A stretch of 64,000 nt of DNA from an uncultured Schlesneria sp. (GTDB lineage Bacteria > Planctomycetota > Planctomycetia > Planctomycetales > Planctomycetaceae), in contig CAIVEI010000051.1 in NCBI GenBank assembly GCA_903904835.1, forward strand, positions 124,001 through 188,000. Reading direction: 5' to 3'. Position 1 is the first letter of the stretch, and every line of letters begins with the position of its first letter. The notes beneath the pieces were generated by a model, which worked only from the letters and a program-made list of their open reading frames with translations, did not search any database and was not told the origin of the DNA. Below, in pieces: positions 37,801-45,552 of this stretch. A program made the position numbers and the translations under genes.

Positions 37801-39291
37801 GTAATCGAAGCAAATATGACTGCGGATCAAACGGTTGGCCACGTGGAACAAGCGACCGCTACGCAACACCCATTACCTGACGACGCAGCGGCGGCAGTTG
37901 TCACAGATCCTCCGTATTACGACTCGGTGCCCTACGCGTACCTTTCGGATTTCTTTTATGTCTGGATGCGCCGCACCCTCGGCGGCGTGCACCCGACGTT
38001 GTTTCGTAACCCCGGCGTTCCAAAAGAGGCGGAAATTGTCGTCGATCGTCCGCATCAACTCAGCCAGTCGACGAAGGGGGTCGCCTTTTACGAGAAAGAG
38101 CTCACAAAGGCATTTTCAGAAACACGACGAATTCTGGCCCCATCTGGTATTTGTACGATTGTTTTTGCGAGTAAGACAACCGCTTCGTGGGAGGCAATTC
38201 TGAAGGCGGTTGTTGACGCCGGATTCGTCATCACCGGGTCGTGGCCTATTGATACGGAGCGAGAAGCACGAGTAGCAGCGCTTGGACAAGCCCGACTAGG
38301 TTCCTCAATTCATTTGGTCTGTCGCCCAAGGGAGGATGAGAGCGGATTGTTAGTGGAATCGATTGGCGAATGGCGAGATGTTCTGGGTGACTTGCCAAAG
38401 CGGATTCACGAATGGATGCCGCGACTCGCGTTAGAAGGCGTTGTCGGCGCCGACGCGATCTTTGCGTGCCTCGGCCCCGCCTTGGAAATCTTCAGCCGTT
38501 ACAGTCGTGTCGAAAAAGCAAACGGTGACACTGCGACCCTTCGTGAATACCTTGAGCACGTCTGGGCTGCTGTTTCCACAGAGGCGCTGTCTTTAATCTT
38601 CAAAGATGCTAACGCTGCCGGGTTGGAGCCCAATGCGAGACTCACGGCCATGTGGTTATGGACAATCGGCGGGGGTGGCGCCACGAACGGCAATGGAACA
38701 AAAGCCAACGCTCTAGGCGATGACGAGAGCGACGAAGAAAGTAGTGACGAGGAAGAAGAGAAGGTTGCTACTGGAGGTACCAAAGGCAAAGCGACAGGTG
38801 GGTTCTTACTTGAGTACGACGCGGCGAGAAAAATCTCTCAGGGTTTGGGAATCCATCTTGAACAATGTGCGTCCCTTGTTGAAGTTAAAGGGGATAAGGC
38901 GAGGCTTTTGCCGGTCGCGGAACGGACGAAATATTTGTTCGGCAACGAGACTCAATCCGAAACGACCGCTGCCCGCCGACGAAATAAGCTTCAACAAAAG
39001 TCGTTGTTCGCTGAACTTGGCGACGCGGAGGACGAGGTCGAATCCGGCTGGACACTGACGAAAGGCCCACCAACCGGTGCTACGGTCCTCGACCGGGTGC
39101 ATCAAGCGATGATTCTTTTCGCGGCGAGCCGTGGCGAATTGTTGAAGCGATTTCTCACCGAAGATAACGTCGGCAAAGATCCGCGATTCTGGAAGTTGGC
39201 GGATAACCTCAACAAGCTATACCCACCCGGCACCGATGAACGCCGCTGGATTGAAGGAGTTCTGGCGCGGAAGAAAGGGCTTGGATTCTAA
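34879..39291 (+). CDS. DprA/Smf (SLOG) domain fused to DUF1156/COG1743 adenine-specific DNA methyltransferase
   Basis: 1470 aa. Residues 1-305 are a complete DprA/Smf domain: VGFCGSRQASEKG, VVSGYAKGVDLTAHCAALDS, VISEYSPR, RNRTIIGLSDAMIVVESG, then GGTFACAEAALE. After a 45-residue linker, KRLIEVDLPIARISAHARRE and HISTLHIWWARRPLAACRAV open a DUF1156 methyltransferase. SAM motif I is DPFAGGGS (538-545) and the catalytic motif IV is DPPYYDS (1010-1016), implying N6-adenine methylation. Around residue 715, ATCPVTGYTTP replaces the usual Cys-x-x-Cys of the family's zinc ribbon. An acidic low-complexity stretch lies near 1275-1300. DprA binds ssDNA in transformation; as a SLOG fold it may also sense nucleotides. 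I know of no described protein with this fusion. Confidence 0.88.
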   Translation: MIKVASPILNLLLAKGVGTKTLSDIVDKLVARGLSPDDTGIDVLADELHWREELKANAHSVQEQADLLAEQIERQNIRILVRGFDPYPQKLIRILGKDAPPVLFAKGNLALLEAKAVGFCGSRQASEKGIHVAGESARQLGEKGINVVSGYAKGVDLTAHCAALDSGGTTTIVLAEGILHFNAKREIKALLNDVNYLVISEYSPRLPWAARNAMQRNRTIIGLSDAMIVVESGTTGGTFACAEAALELQHPLFVVEYAAPAESAGGNQQFLRQGALPLRGDRHGRPILTKVFETLAAEPANETKDEVRVAESRDMLIEPPANTIETIPKPTTFTQPDENPVKQIGYPKRLIEVDLPIARISAHARREKSIRHGHISTLHIWWARRPLAACRAVICASLWPDPVDVTQADVEKAAADGRQLQLNTCPPAFRQSAVKLLLEFANRFFPKQINEEGEKLRQSASPESLARWEALAKGTMKLDPDDASEGPMVRLCLLDFIADFANWDNSTVPAYLETSRALTQAAHESLGGAPGTRPLVVDPFAGGGSIPLEALRVGADAFASDLNPIPVLLNKVVLEYIPRYGQKLVDEVRKWGAWVKNEAEKELKEFYPADADGAIPITYLWARTVLSDAPGEAEAPVEVPLMRSLWLAKSMGRKRALRWVRDSQGGVKSELIDVCYVIDGQKSKRQVRRPLLEIFEPKNEKEVEPGTVARGSATCPVTGYTTPVASVRSQLKQRRGGAADARLFAVVTKVPNVHGRTYRLPNHSDLIAFNSAANELERRERVDGTERSATGRVAARRSLEASHAGADTRCSLVPNEVISLNELRRVSVPIYGMARWGDLFSPRQALTLTTVARLVRDAGARMAISETGHSDEIAGLRNEDSRPVSTQTLLGEGDGDLQKLNYTGLAEAVITCLSMVLGRQADYVSTLAIWSSGGEFVAHTFGRQAIPMVWEFPECQPFSDSSGNFEGALGWVIRVIEANMTADQTVGHVEQATATQHPLPDDAAAAVVTDPPYYDSVPYAYLSDFFYVWMRRTLGGVHPTLFRNPGVPKEAEIVVDRPHQLSQSTKGVAFYEKELTKAFSETRRILAPSGICTIVFASKTTASWEAILKAVVDAGFVITGSWPIDTEREARVAALGQARLGSSIHLVCRPREDESGLLVESIGEWRDVLGDLPKRIHEWMPRLALEGVVGADAIFACLGPALEIFSRYSRVEKANGDTATLREYLEHVWAAVSTEALSLIFKDANAAGLEPNARLTAMWLWTIGGGGATNGNGTKANALGDDESDEESSDEEEEKVATGGTKGKATGGFLLEYDAARKISQGLGIHLEQCASLVEVKGDKARLLPVAERTKYLFGNETQSETTAARRRNKLQQKSLFAELGDAEDEVESGWTLTKGPPTGATVLDRVHQAMILFAASRGELLKRFLTEDNVGKDPRFWKLADNLNKLYPPGTDERRWIEGVLARKKGLGF

Positions 39292-40184
39292 TGCCAGAAC
39301 TCGGACCGATGCAGTGCCGTCTTTGCAAATCCGATCTGATTCCGTCTTTGAAAACCGTAGCTATTCAAGCAAATTCCTACTGTGATTGCTTTTATCGATG
39401 TGCGAACTGTCACGTTGGCTATTCGAATGCGCAGGACGAGCATTCGCGAACCCTGATCTATGACTCATGGGAAAGAAATATTCCCGTCGAAGTCCATGAC
39501 GGCTTGCTGCAATGTGTCGGTAGCGCGCTCAATAAACGAAATCGGACGACAAAGCTGAAACGACTCTCTTTTGAGTCTTCCGAAGACGCTGTGACCTGGA
39601 CAGTGTTTCGATACCTTCAAGATTCTGCTCATCTGGGGAAATTGTTCGGCGTGGATCGGCCTCGGGTCTTATTTTGGGGACGTGAATATCCAGAAAGACC
39701 GGTAACAACGACCCCTGATGTCACGCAGATACTGACGACGATTTTATTGCAAATCGGTGACGAATCGAGTTGTCTCTCGGAACCCGACATTGTCCTTGTT
39801 ACCGATGATTCGGTATGCACGATTGAAGTAAAATATCGTGAAGATCGTAATACAGTCAGCCGCCGTCACCGTCGATTTCGAGAATACACGGACGCGGCAC
39901 CGGAATTGTTTGATGACGCAAACGTGGTTGCTGATACCGGCTATTACGAGCTGACTCGCAATGTCGTATTCACGAAGTTGCTGGCCGAAGCAATGGGCCA
40001 CAGGGCATGGAAGGTGGTTAATGTCGGGATGCCATCGGTAAGTGACTCGGCGAACGAATTCGCCGCGCTTTTGAAGGATAAGACCAACTTCGAATTTCTC
40101 GATTGGCCAACGGTCTGCAGTAGCGTCCCTCAAATTCGTCCTGCGTGGTTTCAATCGTATTTGCAGGCCAAGGAACTCGAATGA
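39291..40184 (+). CDS. Zinc-ribbon PD-(D/E)XK nuclease-like protein
   Basis: 297 aa. The ATG shares its A with the preceding stop (TAATG). C9, C12, C37 and C40 form a zinc ribbon (MQCRLC ... RCANCHVGY). Residues 97-182 fit a PD-(D/E)XK nuclease: a helix with E98 (SSEDAVTWTVFRYL), D166 in EPDIVLV and E179-V-K181 in CTIEVKYRED. This would be the cutting subunit of a modification-dependent or restriction-type system. Fold assignment is by motif only; no known family name is recognised. ATGA overlap with the next gene. Confidence 0.65.
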   Translation: MPELGPMQCRLCKSDLIPSLKTVAIQANSYCDCFYRCANCHVGYSNAQDEHSRTLIYDSWERNIPVEVHDGLLQCVGSALNKRNRTTKLKRLSFESSEDAVTWTVFRYLQDSAHLGKLFGVDRPRVLFWGREYPERPVTTTPDVTQILTTILLQIGDESSCLSEPDIVLVTDDSVCTIEVKYREDRNTVSRRHRRFREYTDAAPELFDDANVVADTGYYELTRNVVFTKLLAEAMGHRAWKVVNVGMPSVSDSANEFAALLKDKTNFEFLDWPTVCSSVPQIRPAWFQSYLQAKELE

Positions 40185-40774
40185 AAAAGTCGCGTTTCGA
40201 GACTTGGCGTGATGCCTTCCAGAACGTGGTTCGGGAACAATCAGTTTCCGCGCCCCTGAAAGCAGCCTCATTAACTCAAGACCTCAAGACTTGGACCAGT
40301 TGTCTAACGTCAGGCGTCGTTGCTTCGTGCCACCATCTTGGTTGGCTCGCTGCGGCCAAAGGGCACCCGCTCGACATGCATCCGAAACCAGGAAAAGAAT
40401 ACCTCAACATTGACGTAATGGCATTCTCAGGGGCACCGATCGCTGGTCGTTGGCGATTGCCGATTGCGGCTTTCGAACTCGAAAACCGACGCACCGACGA
40501 TCGTGTCGGCTACTCGTTGTGGAAGTTGCTCTGTTTGCGCACTGAACTCCGCGTCGTCTTTGCATTCCGTCGCGATTGGGAGGAAAGCCGCCGGTCGGTC
40601 GATGCCATTGGACGTGACGTGATTGGAAGTCTCGCCGTCGCCGAACGCATGGGGATCACCGGGGAAACAGTCCTCATCATTGGCAATCGCGGGGATGGCG
40701 AATCGTTTCCCTGGGGCTATTTCAAGGTTTGGTTGCTCGACACCAACGTCGGACGATTCGAGAAGATTTCGTAA
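40181..40774 (+). CDS. Defence operon protein, possible second nuclease-like fold
   Basis: 197 aa from the ATG at 40181, which overlaps the previous stop (ATGA). I recognise no family. D78 (YLNIDVMAF) followed 21 residues on by E99-L-E101 (AAFELENR) resembles a PD-(D/E)XK core with the Lys position changed to Asn, so it could be an inactive or altered nuclease, or a small accessory protein for the ATPase that follows 25 bases later. Rich in Arg and Trp. Function unknown. Confidence 0.55.
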   Translation: MKKSRFETWRDAFQNVVREQSVSAPLKAASLTQDLKTWTSCLTSGVVASCHHLGWLAAAKGHPLDMHPKPGKEYLNIDVMAFSGAPIAGRWRLPIAAFELENRRTDDRVGYSLWKLLCLRTELRVVFAFRRDWEESRRSVDAIGRDVIGSLAVAERMGITGETVLIIGNRGDGESFPWGYFKVWLLDTNVGRFEKIS

Positions 40775-40799
40775 AGACCGATATGCGAAGGACGATTTA

Positions 40800-43754
40800 A
40801 TGGCAAAACTAAAGCCCTGGTATCAAGTTGTGACCCCACGCGAAGACCTGCGGGATAATCGCCCGTTGGATGCGTCCGAGTTCGCCGTGAACCTGGGGCA
40901 TATCCATGATCGACGTGCGGAGGTCCATTCGGATTATTCTGATCCCGCCCGTTTTTTTTCTCGCACACTCATCACCCAAGGTCTCAAGGATCTTGCGACG
41001 CAAGTGCTTCGTCGCCTTAACGGGATCAGTGTTGAGTCCTCGGCTGTGTTCAACATGGCGACGCAATTCGGCGGCGGAAAGACGCACTCGATGACCGCGC
41101 TTTACCATTTGGGAAGCGGCGGACCCGCAGCACCGAAATGGAGTGGGGTTGAACACCTGATGCAGGCGGCCGGGGTCAAATCGGTTCCCCAGGCGGCAAT
41201 CGCGGTCTTCAATGGGAAGGATTTCGACTCGCTCACCGGTCGCGGAGGCGACGGGGAGCCTGTACGTAAAACGCCTTGGGGCGATATCGCCTGGCAGTTA
41301 GGAGGAAAGGCATCGTTCGATGTCATTGCAGAACATGACCGGGATTTCATCGAACCGAAAGGGGACGCGATCCGCAAATTCTTACCTAAGGATCGACCCG
41401 TCTTGATTCTGATGGATGAAATCATCAGTTACATGAGCACCTATCGTGGTCGAGGTTACGGCGATCGACTTTATAATTTCGTCGATTGTCTCGGCGAGGT
41501 GGCGCGTAGCGAATCCAATGTTGTTCTGGTCGTATCGGTCCCGGCATCGGAACTGGAATACACGGCAGCGGATAGCTCGGATGAAGTGCGATTCAAGAAA
41601 ATGCTGGATCGGCTGGGAAAGGCGATCCTCATGTCGGCTGACCGCGAGATGCAAGAGATCATTCGCCGCCGATTATTCGAATGGGAAGGACTGGACAAGG
41701 ACGCGCTCGCGACAATTTCAGCCTATGCGGAATGGGCTGCTGATCATTCCCAGGATTTGGCTGGCATTGACCGTGATGCGGTCTACGAGCAATTCAAATC
41801 ATGTTATCCGTTTCACCCGTCGGTGATTTCGGTCTTCGAACGCAAGTGGCAAAGCCTTCCTCGATTCCAACGCACGCGCGGTGTCTTACGACTGTTGGCG
41901 CTCTGGGTGGCCCATAACTATCAGGAAGAGCATCGGCAAAACAGTCAGGAACCATTGATCACGCTCGGTCTCGCTCCGCTGGACAACCCCATGTTTCGCG
42001 CGGCGATTTTCGAACAGCTCGGTTCGTCCGAACTCGAAATTCCTGTGACGGCGGACATCACCGGGAAAACCAGTGAATCTCACAGCCTGCGTCTCGACAA
42101 AGAAGCGTCCGAAGCGATTCGAAAAACACAGCTCCATCGCAAGGTGGCAACGACCATCTTCTTTGAGTCAAACGGCGGCCAAAGCCAAACTCGCGCCGAA
42201 GCATCGCTGCCGGAAATTAAAACCAATGTCTGCGGGCCTGACGTCAATACGGCGGATGTGGACACCGCGATCGAAGGATTGGCAGGTACCTGTTTTTATC
42301 TGCAATGGGAAAGAAACCGCTATCGATTCGGATTGACTCCGAACCTCAATCAAGTACTAGTCACGCGGCGCGGCAGCGTGCAACAAAAAGGTATCGACGA
42401 ACGAATCCGCCAACAGACCCAAGCGGTGTTTCGCGATAATCGTACTGACACAGGCAAATACGTCGAACTCGAGTTCTTTCCCAAACGCAGCAGCGAAGTT
42501 AGGGAAGTCCCGCGAATCACTCTCGTGGTACTTTCTCTCGAATATCACGCAGGCGAACGCGAATCGCTTGACCTGATGGAGTCGATCGTTCGGGACTGCG
42601 GCAACAGTGCGCGAACATTCAAGTCCGCACTGATCTTCGCCGTTGCCGATCCTGGCGAGAATGTCGCCGATCAGGCTCGTGAGATCCTGGCTTGGGAGGA
42701 CATTCAGGATGATCAGGAAACAAAAAAGCGGTTCGACGATTCACAGTTAACCGTTTTGCGAGACAATCTCAAAACATCAAAACGCAACCTCGATGAAGCG
42801 ATCTTTCGGGCCTACAAGCATCTTTATCTTTTAGACAAGCAGAACAAACTCGTACCAATTGACTTGGGAAGCATCACCTCCAGTTCTGCCAAATGCCTTG
42901 TGGAACTGTACCTTCAGCGACTTGGGTCCGGCGGACTAGACCAGGTCGTCGAATCAGTCCCCGCCCGAAAACTGGCGGGTTTCTGGCCCGCATCGCTCAA
43001 CGAATGGTCCACTAAATCCGTGCGTGATGCCTTCTATTCATCGCCACTATTGCCGCGTTTGCTCATCCCCGACCAGATCAAGCGAACGATTGCTGACGGT
43101 GTTGTCCAAGGCATGATCGGATATGCGATCAAAGACGCTTCGGGGCAGTTGAAGCTCGACCGTCTAAAAGAAAGCCTATTCGAGGCAGACGTGGAAATCT
43201 CGGACGACGTTTACATTTTGAAGGGGGACGACGCACTTAAATTGAAAGAACCGCCGCGTCTGGCTGGTTTGACGGTCAAGCCTGAACAGGTTTCGGTGAA
43301 GGTTGGCGAACAGGTTTCGTTCCAGGTTGTGGGCGTCGATCAATACGGTGATCCATTTCCCGTCACGCAAACAGCATGGTCCGCCTCGACGGGCAACATC
43401 ACCGCGCAGGGATTGTTCGCTGCTGGAGACACCGGCGGTCTGTTCAATGTGAATGCAAAGGCAGGCGCATGTGAAGCGTTCGCCGAGGTCCGCGTCACCA
43501 CAGCGAACGAGCCGATAACGCCGCCGCCGTTACTACCGGCAGATCGATATCTTCGCTGGCGTGGGATCGTCCCATCGCAGAAATGGATGAACTTTTACAC
43601 GAAAGTGCTCAGCAAGTTCGCCAACACACCCGGTCTGAAAATTGAAGTCAGTTTCGAAGTCAAAATCGACAAGGACCACGCCGATTCCAAAGCCGCAGAA
43701 ACGCGGTCCGGCCTCAAGGAACTCGGGCTTGACGACCATATTGAAGGCTTTTGA
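40800..43754 (+). CDS. DUF499-like AAA+ ATPase with Ig-like domain, last gene of the defence operon
   Basis: 984 aa. Walker A is FGGGKTHS (90-97), Walker B is ILMDEIIS (D206, E207). The body is of the DUF499/COG1483 type, distantly like BREX BrxC/PglY. Residues about 821-901 form a bacterial Ig-like (BIG2-type) domain: LTVKPEQVSVKVGEQVSFQV, SASTGNITAQGLFAAG. The last 70 residues end in KIEVSFEVKIDKDH. I chose the ATG at 40800 because AAGGA lies 7 bases upstream; the open frame begins at 40623 inside the previous gene. It likely loads or assembles the helicase, methyltransferase and nuclease at target DNA, by analogy with BREX. Confidence 0.85.
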   Translation: MAKLKPWYQVVTPREDLRDNRPLDASEFAVNLGHIHDRRAEVHSDYSDPARFFSRTLITQGLKDLATQVLRRLNGISVESSAVFNMATQFGGGKTHSMTALYHLGSGGPAAPKWSGVEHLMQAAGVKSVPQAAIAVFNGKDFDSLTGRGGDGEPVRKTPWGDIAWQLGGKASFDVIAEHDRDFIEPKGDAIRKFLPKDRPVLILMDEIISYMSTYRGRGYGDRLYNFVDCLGEVARSESNVVLVVSVPASELEYTAADSSDEVRFKKMLDRLGKAILMSADREMQEIIRRRLFEWEGLDKDALATISAYAEWAADHSQDLAGIDRDAVYEQFKSCYPFHPSVISVFERKWQSLPRFQRTRGVLRLLALWVAHNYQEEHRQNSQEPLITLGLAPLDNPMFRAAIFEQLGSSELEIPVTADITGKTSESHSLRLDKEASEAIRKTQLHRKVATTIFFESNGGQSQTRAEASLPEIKTNVCGPDVNTADVDTAIEGLAGTCFYLQWERNRYRFGLTPNLNQVLVTRRGSVQQKGIDERIRQQTQAVFRDNRTDTGKYVELEFFPKRSSEVREVPRITLVVLSLEYHAGERESLDLMESIVRDCGNSARTFKSALIFAVADPGENVADQAREILAWEDIQDDQETKKRFDDSQLTVLRDNLKTSKRNLDEAIFRAYKHLYLLDKQNKLVPIDLGSITSSSAKCLVELYLQRLGSGGLDQVVESVPARKLAGFWPASLNEWSTKSVRDAFYSSPLLPRLLIPDQIKRTIADGVVQGMIGYAIKDASGQLKLDRLKESLFEADVEISDDVYILKGDDALKLKEPPRLAGLTVKPEQVSVKVGEQVSFQVVGVDQYGDPFPVTQTAWSASTGNITAQGLFAAGDTGGLFNVNAKAGACEAFAEVRVTTANEPITPPPLLPADRYLRWRGIVPSQKWMNFYTKVLSKFANTPGLKIEVSFEVKIDKDHADSKAAETRSGLKELGLDDHIEGF

Positions 43755-43986
43755 GTAACCACGAACGCACTTCAACACGGCGAACACCATTGTTTCTTTC
43801 TGTCGAGAACCTCGGTGTTTCCTATTGGATTACACGAGAACAAACGGATTCGCCGGCGAGCAAACAGATCGAACGGGATTGCTGCGGAGACTTTTCAGTT
43901 CGCTTCGCCAATTATTTTTGACTCCGCTAGGAGTCGACCGGAATCACCAGACTTCTCACGGCCAATTCTGAGCACCATTAACTGAT

Positions 43987-45387
43987 TCAGGCGTGTTGTT
44001 CCAGCATCGAGTGGAGTTCAGGGCCCATTGGGGGCAAGTAATCTTCCCATGAGCGGAATTGCCGCTTGGGTTCAAATTGAGGGTGACGCTGAATGACATA
44101 ATCAAGCAGTTTGTGGCCCATCGTCGACATGACTTGCAGATTCCTGGCGACCGTTTGGGTCGCTCCCCGCGAAATCGGTTCGGGATTATTGTTGAGCTCG
44201 AAAAGCGCGGCTTCGGCTCTCTCTTCGAGATCGGGATCGTCGACGCGCATCAGCAGATGCTCGTGTCCACGCTCTTTCATGAGGTTGGCGATTCGCTCGT
44301 CGAAGGTGATCCCCGCTGATGGGACTCCTGTGGCCATTGACGTCACGATCGCATGATACCGCGACGAAAGCATCATGTCGGCTGCACGGAAGATGCTGAC
44401 CAACTGGTACATGTTGTGATGCGTCGAACTGAATGTCGGAACGCCGCCGAGTTTTTTAGACAGGTTTTTGACGGCGGCATTATCCAGTTCTTCGCTCGCT
44501 GCGACGGCGACAAATACGCCAGTCTTTTCACGAAAACGGCGAACGGCACCCGCAACGGCTGACAGATATTGCTCGTACTTGCGATTGACTTCTTCACTGT
44601 CCTGGAAGAAGAAAATTCGTCCGTAATGACTTTTTCGGTAAAAGCCGAATAAGCGCAAGGCCGTTTTGGACAACGAGGCTGTTACCGGCCACCAGAAAGG
44701 ATTGATCGGACAGACGATCAATAATCGCTCGCCGTTCCAGCCCACTTTACGCAATTCGTTATGCGCATATTCCCGGCCCAGTGGACTGAATGTCCATGCC
44801 GTGTCGGTCCCGAACTCACTAGGGATTTCAAGTTCGGCCAGTACTCGTCGCGATTCTTCGTTGCGCGTGATGACGAGTGACTCTTTGCAGTATTCGGTTG
44901 CCAGTCGTTTTGGCCAGGGATTCATCTTTCCCGCTTCTGCACCGTAAGCGACCGATAGTCGACGATGAGCTGTCGCCAGTCCCATGGCACCGACCATCAT
45001 GATCGTCAGCAAATCGGTGAACGCGCTTTTGAATGTCGAACCTTCGCAAGCAATGACGCCGTCATGACGAGGAACTTCCTGGTTGAGGAATCTGGGAAAC
45101 AGGGGACTTGGTGTGACCTGCCGCGCGTCGCCGAAATAGCCCTTCGAATATGACTTGATGAAGCTGAAGACGGTCAGATCCAGACGATCTGCACCAAAGA
45201 TATGCCGGACCTGTCGCAGCATTTCTTCCACGCGGACGTCTGATCCAGTATTGCGCGTACCATTGTACCCAGCAAAAAGGAGCTTCAGTTTGTCGCCTGG
45301 CGCTTTTGGTCGAACGGTCCCAGACTCGTTCTGTTTCCGAGCCCGCTGAATCGTTTTATCCATCCAGGAGGCGAGAAATTGATCCAT
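43987..45387 (-). CDS. Polysaccharide pyruvyl transferase family protein
   Basis: 466 aa. LFAGYNGTRNTGSDVRVEEM at residues about 33-52 is the start of the polysaccharide pyruvyl transferase domain, which runs to near residue 390 (SRYHAIVTSMATGVPSAGIT; H and S as conserved residues). Such enzymes add pyruvate ketals to surface glycans or cap cell-wall polymers. No other glycan gene is adjacent; it sits alone between the two defence loci. Substrate unknown. Confidence 0.8.
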   Translation of the reverse strand: MDQFLASWMDKTIQRARKQNESGTVRPKAPGDKLKLLFAGYNGTRNTGSDVRVEEMLRQVRHIFGADRLDLTVFSFIKSYSKGYFGDARQVTPSPLFPRFLNQEVPRHDGVIACEGSTFKSAFTDLLTIMMVGAMGLATAHRRLSVAYGAEAGKMNPWPKRLATEYCKESLVITRNEESRRVLAELEIPSEFGTDTAWTFSPLGREYAHNELRKVGWNGERLLIVCPINPFWWPVTASLSKTALRLFGFYRKSHYGRIFFFQDSEEVNRKYEQYLSAVAGAVRRFREKTGVFVAVAASEELDNAAVKNLSKKLGGVPTFSSTHHNMYQLVSIFRAADMMLSSRYHAIVTSMATGVPSAGITFDERIANLMKERGHEHLLMRVDDPDLEERAEAALFELNNNPEPISRGATQTVARNLQVMSTMGHKLLDYVIQRHPQFEPKRQFRSWEDYLPPMGPELHSMLEQHA

Positions 45388-45552
45388 GACGGAACTCGTG
45401 TTTCATTTAAAAAAAGAATTCCGCAGGGAGGCACCCGCTAAAATTCGCTAAAAGATCACCCGGAGTGTCGGGTATGCTACTTTGGGTTTGACGTGAGTCA
45501 AGCTGGAAAGCCGTGTGCGGAACGCTTTATAAAAAGTTCAGCCCGAGCATTT

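Noticed and set aside
30537-43754. Calling the operon BREX or DISARM
   Set aside because: PglZ, BrxL, BrxA, DrmA, DrmB and DrmC are not found in the window; only single parts are shared.
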